From Pontitalea aquivivens (lineage in GTDB: Bacteria > Pseudomonadota > Alphaproteobacteria > Rhodobacterales > Rhodobacteraceae): DNA of 64,000 bases. The notes beneath the pieces were generated by a model, which worked only from the letters and a program-made list of their open reading frames with translations, was not told the DNA's origin and ran no database searches. This document shows positions 9,026 through 16,967 of the stretch, one piece after another. Every line of letters starts with the position of its first letter. The first letter of the stretch is position 1. The stretch lies in the NCBI RefSeq assembly GCF_046507575.1, contig NZ_JBKFEY010000009.1, forward strand, positions 52,146-116,145, in the 5' to 3' direction. The position numbers were made by a program, and so were the translations under genes.

Positions 9026-10017
9026 CCCTGCCGCGCATCGCCATCATCGGCACCGGGGGCACGATTTCGTCGATCGCCACCGATCCGTTCGACTATGTCG
9101 ATTACCCCGAAACCGGGCGCAAGCTGTCGGTATCCGAAGTGATCGACCAGATCCCCAGGCTGGCGACGATCGCCGATCTGGTGCCCGTCCCCTTCCGCGA
9201 GGTGGGGTCCAGCGCCATCGGCCCCGCCGACTGGCTGCGGCTGGTCGCCACGATCCGCGCCACCGCGCAGGATGACGGCATCGCGGGGTTCGTCATCCTG
9301 CACGGCACCGCCACGCTGGAAGAAACCGCCTGGTTCCTGAACCTGACACTGGATATTGCGCAGCCCGTGGTTCTGGTGGGGGCGCAGCGTCCCCTGAACA
9401 CGGTGGGCAGCGATGCGGCGGCCAATGCCATCGCCGCGCTGCGGGTGGCGGCTGATCCGCAGGCCCGGGACCGGGGCGTTCTGGTGGTGCTGAACGATGA
9501 AATCCACGCCGCGCGTGAAGTCGCCAAGGGGTCAACCTACCGGCTGCACGCCTTCCATTCCGGCGCCTTCGGCCCCCTGGGCGTGGTCGACCCGGACCGC
9601 GTGGTCTTTACCCGCCGGCCCGAACGACCCCATACCGCCGCCACCCCCTTCCGGGTGGACAAGGCAACGGCGCTGCCGCGCGTCGACATCCTGTATGCCA
9701 TGGCCGGCGCCGATGAGACGCTGGCCCGCGCCGCCATCGCGGCGGGCGCGCGCGGCATCGTCTCGGCCGGGTTCGCGCCGGGCATGACCGCGCCGACCGA
9801 ACGCGCCGTTCTGGTTGAGGCGGCCGCCAGGGGCGTGGTGATCGTGCAGGCCAGCCGCGTCGGTTCGGGGCGGGTGTCGCGGCGCCAATGGCTGCGCCAG
9901 CAGGGCTGGATCGGCGCCGATGACCTTAGCCCGCACAAGGCACGCATCCTGCTGATGCTGGCCCTGATGCACAGCAACGATCCGGACTGGATTCAAACCT
10001 GTTTCGAGACATACTGA
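9022..10017 (+). CDS. Asparaginase-family amidohydrolase with altered substrate-binding motif
   Basis: 331 residues, typical length. The first nucleophile motif GTGGTISS is at residues 10-17. The second canonical motif HGTDT reads HGTATLEETAWF (residues about 93-104), so the aspartate that holds the substrate amino group in bacterial L-asparaginases is alanine. The catalytic lysine is retained in REVAKGSTYR (about 165-174). No signal peptide, so cytoplasmic. The Asp-to-Ala change suggests an amide lacking an alpha-amino group rather than asparagine, which fits the surrounding amidases. It overlaps the hydantoinase gene by ATGA. Confidence 0.85.
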   Translation: MTLPRIAIIGTGGTISSIATDPFDYVDYPETGRKLSVSEVIDQIPRLATIADLVPVPFREVGSSAIGPADWLRLVATIRATAQDDGIAGFVILHGTATLEETAWFLNLTLDIAQPVVLVGAQRPLNTVGSDAAANAIAALRVAADPQARDRGVLVVLNDEIHAAREVAKGSTYRLHAFHSGAFGPLGVVDPDRVVFTRRPERPHTAATPFRVDKATALPRVDILYAMAGADETLARAAIAAGARGIVSAGFAPGMTAPTERAVLVEAAARGVVIVQASRVGSGRVSRRQWLRQQGWIGADDLSPHKARILLMLALMHSNDPDWIQTCFETY

Positions 10018-10037
10018 GGAAAACCAGACGGGGAGCG

Positions 10038-10940
10038 ATGACGATGGAACTGCGCAGACACAACCGCTACGATTATGTCCCCCTGCCCGACCGGCCCGAT
10101 TACACCTGGCCCGGCGGCAAGCGGCTGGCGCTGTGCATCTGCAACAACCTTGAGGTCTTCAGCTATCGCGATGGCCTGGGCAGCGACAGCGCGGTGCTGA
10201 CCGCGCCGCAGACGCATCGCAACTATGCCTGGCGCGATTATGGCAACCGCGTCGGCCAGTGGTATCTGTTCGACCTGCTGGATGAACTGGGCCTGCCCGC
10301 GTCGCACAACACCAATTCGCGGCTGTTGCGCGACTGCCCGCAGATCCTGGACCGTATCCGCGCGCGCGGCGATGAAATCGTCGGCCACGGCCGCAGCAAT
10401 GGCGAACGCCAGGACAACCTGTCCGAGGCCGGCGAACGCGCCCTGATCCAGGAGGCGACAGACGAAATCCGCGCCCTGGCCGGTGCCGCGCCCAAGGGCT
10501 GGATGGGCCCCTATTTCGCACAAAGCGAGGTGACGCTCGATCTGCTGAAAGAGGCGGGCTACGACTATATGCTCGACTGGCCGCTGGACGATCAGCCGGT
10601 CTGGATGAAGACACGATCCGGCCCGATCCTGTCAGTGCCCTATTCAGTGGAACTGAACGATTCCCCGTCAATGGTGTTCCGGCAGGAAAGCGCGATGTCG
10701 TTTGAACGGATGATCACCGATCAGTTCGATGAAATGCTGCACCAGTCGCAGAAATACCCGCTGGTGTTTACCGTGATCACGCATCCCTTCATCATCGGCC
10801 ACCCCTACCGGCTGCGCGCGCTGCGCCGGGCGCTGGCGCATGTGCTGGCGCATCGCGATGACCTGTGGATCACCACGGCGGGCGGCGTGGCCGATTATAT
10901 CAGGACCCTGCCGCCCGGCACGGTACCGCTGCCCGCCTAG
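10038..10940 (+). CDS. Polysaccharide deacetylase / PuuE-allantoinase-like hydrolase
   Basis: 300 residues with the opening (YVPLPDRPDYTWPGGKRLAL) typical of the PuuE-type branch of the NodB/polysaccharide deacetylase fold. The usual metal motif TFDD is replaced by ICNNLEVF, and a HGRSNGE segment near residue 115 replaces the second metal motif, as in the branch acting on ureides and cyclic amides. GWMGPYFAQSEVTLDLLKEAGYDY and a VITHPFIIG stretch complete the domain. It is probably a ring-opening amidohydrolase rather than a glycan enzyme, since the operon has no glycan genes and there is no signal peptide. GGGGAG precedes ATG 10038. Last gene of the operon. Confidence 0.82.
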   Translation: MTMELRRHNRYDYVPLPDRPDYTWPGGKRLALCICNNLEVFSYRDGLGSDSAVLTAPQTHRNYAWRDYGNRVGQWYLFDLLDELGLPASHNTNSRLLRDCPQILDRIRARGDEIVGHGRSNGERQDNLSEAGERALIQEATDEIRALAGAAPKGWMGPYFAQSEVTLDLLKEAGYDYMLDWPLDDQPVWMKTRSGPILSVPYSVELNDSPSMVFRQESAMSFERMITDQFDEMLHQSQKYPLVFTVITHPFIIGHPYRLRALRRALAHVLAHRDDLWITTAGGVADYIRTLPPGTVPLPA

Positions 10941-11012
10941 GCGTGGCATTCACTTAGGGATTTTGGTTTTAGTGGTGTCGCGATCCGCCTCTGCTGTTGG
11001 CAGGAAGGTTTC

Positions 11013-11643
11013 ATGGCACGATACGATCTGAGCGACGAGGGATGGAAGTCGGTTGAGCCGCTGCTGCCCGGACGGGGCAAGGGGAAGCATCGGGTTGAAG
11101 CCCGACGGGTCGTGAAGCGAATACTCTACGTTCTGCGGACGGGTGCGCCAAGGCGGGACCTGCCGAAGCGGTCTGGCCCCTGCACCACGGTCTGCAACGG
11201 GTTCAACCGCTGGGCCAAGCGCGGTATCTGGCTGAACGTGTTCGCGGAACTGGCGCGGCGATCGCCACCGCCGCTGCATCTGAGCGACAATTCCATCGCC
11301 GTGCCCACGGCCGCATCCACTATACCAAGTGGATCGACAGCATGGGGAACGACCGCTACGGCTGCGAGATCATCGCCGAGAAGCCGGGAAGTTCACCCAA
11401 CCGATGCCCGCCATCGGTCAGTTCCGGGAAAACCTCGACCCAACCTTGGGCAATCGTGCCGTTCTGCAACCGCAACCGCCTTTGACGAAAGCATCGCAAG
11501 CTTACTGAACAAAGTCCCCAAGGGCGAGCTGTGTCCCACGATCCCCTTCGACGACACGCAGATTGGCAGGCGCAGCTTGCCCCCGGGGCGAGATGACGCT
11601 CCGGGGCTTTTGTGCCGGGGCCCGGCGTCAGCTTCGCGGTAAA
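11013..11643 (+). pseudogene. IS5-family (IS427-like) transposase remnant
   Basis: The first 90 residues read MARYDLSDEGWKSVEPLLPG, then VLRTGAPRRDLPKRSGP and FNRWAKRGIWLNVFAEL, matching the N-terminal half of IS5-family DDE transposases. After SDNSI (about 11298) the expected Asp-containing catalytic region is missing; the frame continues without recognisable transposase sequence, so the gene is frameshifted and deleted. The left end of the element probably lies between 10941 and 10960 (GGCATTCACTTAGGG), directly after the deacetylase stop, but no matching inverted repeat is visible before 11660. The element is therefore dead and has lost its right end. Confidence 0.75.
11581..11611 (+). terminator. 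Rho-independent terminator-like hairpin after the IS remnant
   Basis: CCCCGGGGCG (11581-11590) pairs with CGCTCCGGGG (11597-11606) over a 6-base loop with one G-U pair, followed by CTTTTG. It would stop plus-strand transcription before the convergent regulator gene. Confidence 0.6.
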
Positions 11644-11661
11644 CGCGGCATAGCCGAATGA

Positions 11662-12240
11662 TCAAAACGTTGGCGGTGTGCAGGCGCTGATCAGGGTGCA
11701 ACGTTCGTTGCCTGGGTTTCGGAAGCGGTGGGGCCTGCGGCTTTCGAAGATATAGGCATCGCCGGGGCCAAGGGTTTCCAGCTCATCGCCCACCGTGATC
11801 TCGATCCGGCCCTCGACAACAATCCCCGCTTCTTCGCCGTCATGGCTGTAAAGCCGCTGGCCGGTGTCGGCGCCGGGTTCATAGATTTCCTGCAGCATCA
11901 TCAGGCTGTGGCTGCCGGGGGGGCCGACCCGCAGCAGCGACAGCTTGGTCACGGTGGCCTCTGGCCCGCAGAAGGCGGGTGTGCCGATATCGACCAGTTC
12001 GTCGCGCCGGTAGAAGGTTTTCGGCGTCTGGGCCGCGCCATCGGCAAAGAAATCCGAAAGCCCCATCGGAACGCCATCCAGGATCTTCTTCAGGCTGGAA
12101 ACCGAGGGGCTGATCTTGTTCTGCTCGATCATCGAGATCTGGCCGTTGGTCACGCCGGCGCGTTGCGCCAGTTGCCGCTGCGACAGGCCCCGCGCCTCGC
12201 GTACCGCCTTCAGCCGCTTGCCGATATCAATTTCTGCCAT
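11662..12240 (-). CDS. PuuR-type XRE transcriptional regulator with C-terminal cupin domain
   Basis: 192 residues from ATG 12240, preceded by AAAGGAG 7 bases upstream; an upstream ATG in frame lacks a ribosome site. The helix-turn-helix spans residues about 8-62 (LSQRQLAQRAGVTNGQISMI, SPSVSSLKKIL). A cupin follows from about 105 to 185 with HDGEEAGIVVEGRIEI and PGDAYIFESRRPHRFRN. This layout matches PuuR, the repressor of putrescine and 4-aminobutyrate catabolism. It is divergent from gabT-gabD and the intergenic region contains a perfect inverted repeat, so it most likely represses that operon. Confidence 0.9.
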   Translation of the reverse strand: MAEIDIGKRLKAVREARGLSQRQLAQRAGVTNGQISMIEQNKISPSVSSLKKILDGVPMGLSDFFADGAAQTPKTFYRRDELVDIGTPAFCGPEATVTKLSLLRVGPPGSHSLMMLQEIYEPGADTGQRLYSHDGEEAGIVVEGRIEITVGDELETLGPGDAYIFESRRPHRFRNPGNERCTLISACTPPTF

Positions 12241-12306
12241 CCGATGCTCCTTTGCGGGGACTGTAGCGCCTGGGCGGCCGGGCCGGAAGGGCACTGAGTG
12301 ACCTTT

Positions 12307-12346
12307 ATATTAAACGCCTTGATCCACAAATCATATCGTTTAATAT
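12307..12346. promoter_or_regulatory. Inverted-repeat operator between the PuuR-type regulator and gabT
   Basis: ATATTAAACG (12307-12316) and CGTTTAATAT (12337-12346) are perfect 10-base inverted copies, 30 bases apart start to start, close to three helical turns. The site lies in the 135-base divergent region, 29 bases before gabT. It is AT-rich against a GC-rich background. Binding by the adjacent regulator is inferred. Confidence 0.7.
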
Positions 12347-12375
12347 CATGAACACCTCTTTCAGGAATCACCATC

Positions 12376-13659
12376 ATGTCAAACGCTACCCTTGCCGCCC
12401 GCCGCACCAATGCCATCGCCCGTGGCGTCGGCGTTTCCAGCCCGCTGTTTGCCACCCGCGCCAGAAATGCGGAACTGTGGGATGCCGAGGGCCGTCGCCA
12501 TATCGATTTCGCCTCGGGTATCGCGGTGCTGAACACCGGGCATGGCCACCCCCGGGTGGTGGCCGCCGTCAAGGCCCAGATCGACGCCTTCAGCCACACC
12601 TGCCACCAGGTCGTGCCCTATGAAATCTACGTCGAACTGGCCGAACGGCTGAATGCCGCGGTGCCGGGTGATTTTCCCAAGAAGACCATTTTTGCCACCA
12701 CCGGGGCCGAGGCGGTCGAAAACGCGGTGAAAATCGCGCGGGCCCATACCGGGCGGCAGGGGGTCATCGCCTTTTCCGGCGGATTCCATGGCCGTACCTT
12801 CATGGGCATGTCGCTGACCGGCAAGGTGCAGCCCTACAAGGTGGGGTTCGGCACGATGCCCGGCGATGTCTGGCATGTGCCCTTCCCGATGGCCCCGCAC
12901 GGCATTGACGCCAGCCGCAGCCTTGAGGCGATCGGGGCGCTGTTCAAGGCCGATGTGGACCCCGCCCGCGTGGCCGCGATCATCATCGAGCCGGTGCAGG
13001 GCGAAGGGGGCTTCTACCCTGCCACGGCGGAACTGATGCGCGGCCTGCGCGCCCTGTGCGATGCCCACGGCATCCTGCTGATCGCCGATGAGGTGCAGAC
13101 CGGCTTTGCCCGCACCGGCAGGCTTTTGGCGATGGAACATTACGATGTCGCCGCCGACCTGACCACGATGGCCAAAAGCCTTGCCGGCGGCTATCCGCTG
13201 TCGGCCGTGACCGGCCGCGCCGAGGTGATGGATGCGCCGCAGCCGGGGGGGCTGGGCGGTACCTATGGCGGCAGCCCGCTGGGGATCGCCGCGGCACTGG
13301 CCGTGCTGGACGTGATCCGTGACGAAGGGCTGTGCGATCGCGCCACTGCGCTTGGTGACAAGCTGAAGGCACGGCTGCGGGGCCTGCAGAACGAGGTGCC
13401 CGAAATCGCGGATATCCGCGGCCCCGGCTTCATGATCGCGGCGGAGTTCATCGACAGCAATGGTGTGCCGCTGCCCGCGCTGACCAACGCCGTGCGCGAT
13501 GAGGCCATGAAACGCGGGCTGATCCTGCTGACCTGCGGGGTCTACGGCAATGTCATCCGCTTCCTGTCGCCCATCACCATCGAGGATGCCGTCTTCGATG
13601 AGGCGCTGGACATCCTGTCCGAGTCCATCCGCGCCGCGAAGAAGGGGCTGGCCGCATGA
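12376..13659 (+). CDS. gabT: 4-aminobutyrate aminotransferase
   Basis: 427 residues, class III PLP aminotransferase. ATTGAEAVENAVKIAR binds the cofactor phosphate, IADEVQTGFARTG holds the Asp for the pyridine nitrogen, and the Schiff-base lysine is in MAKSLAGGYPLS near residue 266. The GabT assignment rests on these motifs plus the downstream succinate-semialdehyde dehydrogenase, overlapping by ATGA. It transfers the amino group of 4-aminobutyrate (or 5-aminovalerate) to 2-oxoglutarate, giving succinate semialdehyde. Expected to be controlled by the divergent PuuR-type regulator. Confidence 0.93.
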   Translation: MSNATLAARRTNAIARGVGVSSPLFATRARNAELWDAEGRRHIDFASGIAVLNTGHGHPRVVAAVKAQIDAFSHTCHQVVPYEIYVELAERLNAAVPGDFPKKTIFATTGAEAVENAVKIARAHTGRQGVIAFSGGFHGRTFMGMSLTGKVQPYKVGFGTMPGDVWHVPFPMAPHGIDASRSLEAIGALFKADVDPARVAAIIIEPVQGEGGFYPATAELMRGLRALCDAHGILLIADEVQTGFARTGRLLAMEHYDVAADLTTMAKSLAGGYPLSAVTGRAEVMDAPQPGGLGGTYGGSPLGIAAALAVLDVIRDEGLCDRATALGDKLKARLRGLQNEVPEIADIRGPGFMIAAEFIDSNGVPLPALTNAVRDEAMKRGLILLTCGVYGNVIRFLSPITIEDAVFDEALDILSESIRAAKKGLAA

Positions 13660-15128
13660 TCGCCGATAGCCTGCTGAACCGCCTGCAAGACAAAAGCCTG
13701 CTGCCGGGCGCCGGTCTGGTGGCCGGCACCTGGCGCGCCCGCGCCGCCAAGGGCACGACCTTCGATGTGATCAATCCCGCCACCGGCGAGACGATCGCCA
13801 CCCTGCCCGACATGGGCGCCGCCGAAACCGCCGAGGCCATTGCCGCCGCCCATGCCGCGCAAGGCGAATGGGCCGCGCGCACCGGCAAGGAACGGGCCGC
13901 TGTCCTGCGCCGGCTTTACGATCTGATGGTTGCCCATGCCGACGATCTTGCGACCCTCATCACCGCCGAGATGGGCAAGCCCTGGCCCGAGGCGCGGGGC
14001 GAGGTGCTCTATGGCGCGTCTTACGTCGAATGGTTCGGCGAAGAGGCCAAGCGTATCTATGGCGAGACGATCCCCGGCCACCAGCGCGACAAGCGGCTGA
14101 TGGTGATCCGCCAGCCGGTGGGCGTGGTGGGCGCAATCACGCCGTGGAACTTCCCCAACGCGATGCTTGCGCGCAAGATGGCCCCTGCCCTTGCGGTGGG
14201 CTGCGCGATGGTTGCCAAGCCCGCCGAACAGACCCCGCTGTCTGCCCTGGCCCTTGCGGTTCTGGCGGAACGGGCGGGTCTGCCGCCCGCGCTGTTCTCG
14301 GTCATCACCGGCACCGATGGCCCCGCCATCGGGCGCGAGATGTGCGCCAACCCGCTGCTGCGCAAGATCACCTTCACCGGATCGACCGAGGTCGGGCGCA
14401 TCCTGATGCGGCAGGGTGCGGACCAGATCAAGAAGATGTCGATGGAACTGGGCGGCAACGCGCCCTTCATCGTCTTTGACGATGCGGATCTGGACGCCGC
14501 GGTCGAAGGCGCCCTGATCGCCAAGTTCCGCAACAACGGCCAGACCTGCGTCTGCGCCAACCGGATCTATGTGCAGGCCGGGGTTCATGACGCCTTTGCC
14601 GAAAAGCTGGCTGCGGCGGTGGCAAAACTGCGCACCGGCGATGGCTTTGCCCAGGGCGTCACCCTTGGCCCGCTGGTCGATGCACAGGCGCTGGACAAAG
14701 TGCAGGCCCATGTCGCCGATGCCTGCGCCCGGGGCGCGCGCGTGCTGACCGGGGGCGCGGCGATCGGCGGGCTGTTCTACGCCCCCACGGTGCTGGCCGG
14801 TGCCACCCCCGCCATGCGCCTTGCCCGCGAGGAAACCTTTGGCCCCGTTGCCCCGCTGTTCCGCTTCGAAACCGTCGATGAGGTGATCCGCCTGGCCAAT
14901 GACACCGAATTCGGCCTTGCGGCCTATTTCTTCGCCCGCGACATCGCGCAGGTTTATCGCGTGGCCGAGGCGCTGGAATACGGCATGGTCGGCATCAACA
15001 CCGGCCTGATTTCGACCGAGGTCGCCCCCTTCGGCGGCATCAAACAATCCGGTCAGGGCCGCGAAGGCAGCCATCACGGCATTGATGACTACCTGGAGAC
15101 CAAATACCTCTGCCTCGGCGGGATTTGA
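13656..15128 (+). CDS. gabD: NAD(P)-dependent succinate-semialdehyde dehydrogenase
   Basis: 490 residues, aldehyde dehydrogenase family. GVVGAITPWNFPNAMLARK is the GabD-type coenzyme region, FTGSTEVGR follows, the general base Glu is in MELGGNAPFIVF near residue 263 and the nucleophilic Cys in NNGQTCVCANR near 297. The CVCANR form, with a second cysteine two residues after the first, is the GabD signature. It oxidises succinate semialdehyde to succinate, completing the GABA shunt with gabT, whose stop it overlaps. Confidence 0.93.
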   Translation: MIADSLLNRLQDKSLLPGAGLVAGTWRARAAKGTTFDVINPATGETIATLPDMGAAETAEAIAAAHAAQGEWAARTGKERAAVLRRLYDLMVAHADDLATLITAEMGKPWPEARGEVLYGASYVEWFGEEAKRIYGETIPGHQRDKRLMVIRQPVGVVGAITPWNFPNAMLARKMAPALAVGCAMVAKPAEQTPLSALALAVLAERAGLPPALFSVITGTDGPAIGREMCANPLLRKITFTGSTEVGRILMRQGADQIKKMSMELGGNAPFIVFDDADLDAAVEGALIAKFRNNGQTCVCANRIYVQAGVHDAFAEKLAAAVAKLRTGDGFAQGVTLGPLVDAQALDKVQAHVADACARGARVLTGGAAIGGLFYAPTVLAGATPAMRLAREETFGPVAPLFRFETVDEVIRLANDTEFGLAAYFFARDIAQVYRVAEALEYGMVGINTGLISTEVAPFGGIKQSGQGREGSHHGIDDYLETKYLCLGGI

Positions 15129-15170
15129 GCGCAAAGGGCCACCCCGCCCTTCCCACTGACCAGTCGACAA

Positions 15171-15205
15171 CCGCCGCGCCGGAACTGCATCGCCCCGCGC
15201 GGCGG
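15171..15205 (+). terminator. Hairpin downstream of gabD without a T-run
   Basis: CCGCCGCGC (15171-15179) and GCGCGGCGG (15197-15205) form a perfect 9-base stem over 17 bases. No T-run follows, so termination is uncertain. The rest of 15129-15298 shows nothing recognisable. Confidence 0.3.
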
Positions 15206-15298
15206 TGAATACGAAGTTGAAGTGCTGGAACCAGAGAAAGCCACGTCGGCGTTATAGACCGCCGTGCCTGGCCCTCACCCACCGACTGGAGAGAAATT

Positions 15299-15508
15299 AT
15301 GACCCCAATTTGCACCATCCGCCGGCTACGAACAGACGACCGTACCGAATGGGGCCGTCTGTGGACCGGCTATCTGGACTATTACCAGACATCTGTTGCC
15401 GATGCGGTCTGCGACAGCACATTTTCACGGCTGCTGGGCCAAGATCCGCAGGACTTCAACGCCATGATCGCCGAAGTGAACCGCCAGCCAGTGGGCCTGG
15501 TGCATTAA
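15299..15508 (+). pseudogene. Truncated GNAT-family N-acetyltransferase
   Basis: The 69-residue frame opens with IRRLRTDDRTEWGRLWTGY and LDYYQTSV, the N-terminal third of a common GNAT family of about 150 residues, and stops at QPVGLVH, just where the central acetyl-CoA-binding strand should continue. The acetyl-CoA loop (Q/RxxGxG/A) is absent, so no activity is expected. GGAGAG precedes the ATG. A good terminator follows two bases after the stop, so the 3' part was deleted rather than frameshifted. Confidence 0.7.
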
Positions 15509-15509
15509 G

Positions 15510-15537
15510 CCCGGATCGCAGCACCGATCCGGGTTTT
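15510..15537 (+). terminator. Rho-independent terminator after the truncated GNAT gene
   Basis: CCCGGATCG (15510-15518) pairs with CGATCCGGG (15525-15533) over CAGCAC, followed by TTTTG. Confidence 0.75.
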
Positions 15538-15571
15538 GCGCGCGCTGCATACGGCCGATTTTCGCTTGCTT

Positions 15572-15608
15572 AAAAAAAACCCGCACCACCAGACACGGGA
15601 TGCGGGTT
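15572..15608 (-). terminator. Rho-independent terminator of the hmgA-fahA operon
   Basis: On the minus strand AACCCGCA pairs with TGCGGGTT and is followed by a run of eight T (two shared with the stem). It lies about 38 bases after the fahA stop. Confidence 0.85.
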
Positions 15609-15646
15609 CAATCTCTTGCGTGACAGAGGCTGTCCGGCCTGCGGCG

Positions 15647-16906
15647 TCAGCGGTCGTAGGGATCCTTCAGCGCGGGGATCACGCGTCCCGCACAATCGCC
15701 AAAACCGATCCGATAGCCCTCTCCGATCGCCTCACCGCGCAGGATCAGCGTGTCGTTGTCCTCGATGAAGCTGCGCGTTCCGCCGGTGATCTCTAACGGC
15801 TCCTGACCGCCCCAGCTCAGTTCCAGAAGCGACCCGCGGCTTTCCTTCGCCGGCCCCGAGATCGTCCCTGACCCCAGCAGATCGCCGGTGTTCATTGCAC
15901 AGCCCGAAGTCGTGTGATGGGCCAGCTGTTGCGCGGCGGAATAATACATCTCGGCATAATTCGTACGGCTGATGACCGTCTCTTCTCCACCCTCGGGCCG
16001 CAGGCCGACCTCCAGCGCGATATCATAAAGCATCGGGCGTGGTTCCTGCAGATAGGGCAGCAAAGCCACTTCCCGCTCTGGCGTCGAGGTTCGGAACGGC
16101 TCCAGCGCGGCCTTCATGACGATCCAGGGGGAAATCGTCGTCGCGGTCGCTTTCGCCTGGAATGGGCCCAAGGGTTGGTATTCCCACGCCTGAATGTCGC
16201 GTGCAGACCAATCGTTCAAAAGCACATAGCCAAAGATCATCTCATCGGCTTCAGCCACCGTCACCGGATGACCGTGTTCCGATGGCAGACCCACAACAGC
16301 GCCCATTTCCAGTTCGATGTCAAAGCGAGCCGAAGGCGCAAAACGCGGCACCTGATCATCGGGACCCTTCAACTGGCCCCACGGCCGCCGCACGTCCGTG
16401 CCCGACACGACAACCGATGATGCCCGCCCGTTATAGCCGATCGGGATGTGCAGCCAGTTCGGCGGCAGCGCGTTTTCCGGCCCCCGGAACATCGTGCCCA
16501 CGTTGAATGCATGATGCCGCCCGGCATAGAAATCGGTGTATTCGGACACCAGGAACGGCAGATGCAACCGCGCCCCGGACATAGCCACCAGATACGGCTC
16601 TACCTGCGCGCGCGCCGCCGACCCTTCGACCAGCAATTCCACCAGCCGCGTGCGTAATGCCGCCCAGACCTCGGGCCCGGCCGCCATCAGTTCGTTCCAG
16701 AATGGAACATCCAGATAGGGCCCACCCTCGAACACAACGATCCCGTCATCCTCAAGTGAGCAGACATCAAGGATCATCGTACCGATCGCGACCCCGCAGC
16801 GTGGCTCTTCATCGCCAATGCTGAACACCCCGCAGGGCAGATTGTTCAACGGAAAGGGACAATCGGGCGCGTTCGCACTTTCGACCCATGAACGGATCAG
16901 TGCCAT
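15647..16906 (-). CDS. fahA: Fumarylacetoacetase
   Basis: 419 residues from ATG 16906, which has AAGGAGG 7 bases upstream; a longer in-frame start lacks a site. The N-terminal FAH cap (SWVESANAPDCPFPLNNLPC) and the core with YTDFYAGRHHAFNVGTMFRG, GYNGRASSVVVSG, EMGAVVG and LLNDWSARDIQAWEY contain the metal ligands and catalytic His. It hydrolyses fumarylacetoacetate to fumarate and acetoacetate, the last step of homogentisate breakdown. It follows hmgA in the same direction with a 61-base gap holding a hairpin; maiA lies across the divergent promoter. Confidence 0.95.
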   Translation of the reverse strand: MALIRSWVESANAPDCPFPLNNLPCGVFSIGDEEPRCGVAIGTMILDVCSLEDDGIVVFEGGPYLDVPFWNELMAAGPEVWAALRTRLVELLVEGSAARAQVEPYLVAMSGARLHLPFLVSEYTDFYAGRHHAFNVGTMFRGPENALPPNWLHIPIGYNGRASSVVVSGTDVRRPWGQLKGPDDQVPRFAPSARFDIELEMGAVVGLPSEHGHPVTVAEADEMIFGYVLLNDWSARDIQAWEYQPLGPFQAKATATTISPWIVMKAALEPFRTSTPEREVALLPYLQEPRPMLYDIALEVGLRPEGGEETVISRTNYAEMYYSAAQQLAHHTTSGCAMNTGDLLGSGTISGPAKESRGSLLELSWGGQEPLEITGGTRSFIEDNDTLILRGEAIGEGYRIGFGDCAGRVIPALKDPYDR

Positions 16907-16944
16907 CCTGCGGCCTCCTTCTTGTTGGTCAAATATTTTGGGGT

Positions 16945-16963
16945 GTGGGGGCAATGCCCCCAC
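16945..16963. repeat. Short palindromic hairpin between hmgA and fahA
   Basis: GTGGGGGC-AAT-GCCCCCAC forms an 8-base stem with a 3-base loop, next to AAATATTTTGGGG. It lies between the two genes of one operon, so a role in transcript processing or stability is more likely than termination. The sequence type, a G-run/C-run hairpin next to an AT-rich half, resembles intergenic repeats I recall from Rhodobacteraceae. Confidence 0.5.
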
Positions 16964-16967
16964 TTGT

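Noticed and set aside
11393..11642. C-terminal part of the IS frame as a separate gene
   Set aside because: No ribosome site and no family resemblance; treated as decayed element sequence.
13542..15170. 542-codon minus-strand frame over gabD
   Set aside because: Composition is typical of a GC shadow; gabD on the plus strand has all catalytic motifs.
16945..16963. Hairpin between hmgA and fahA as a terminator
   Set aside because: It lacks a T-run on the minus strand and lies inside a two-gene operon, so it was called a repeat or stability element instead.
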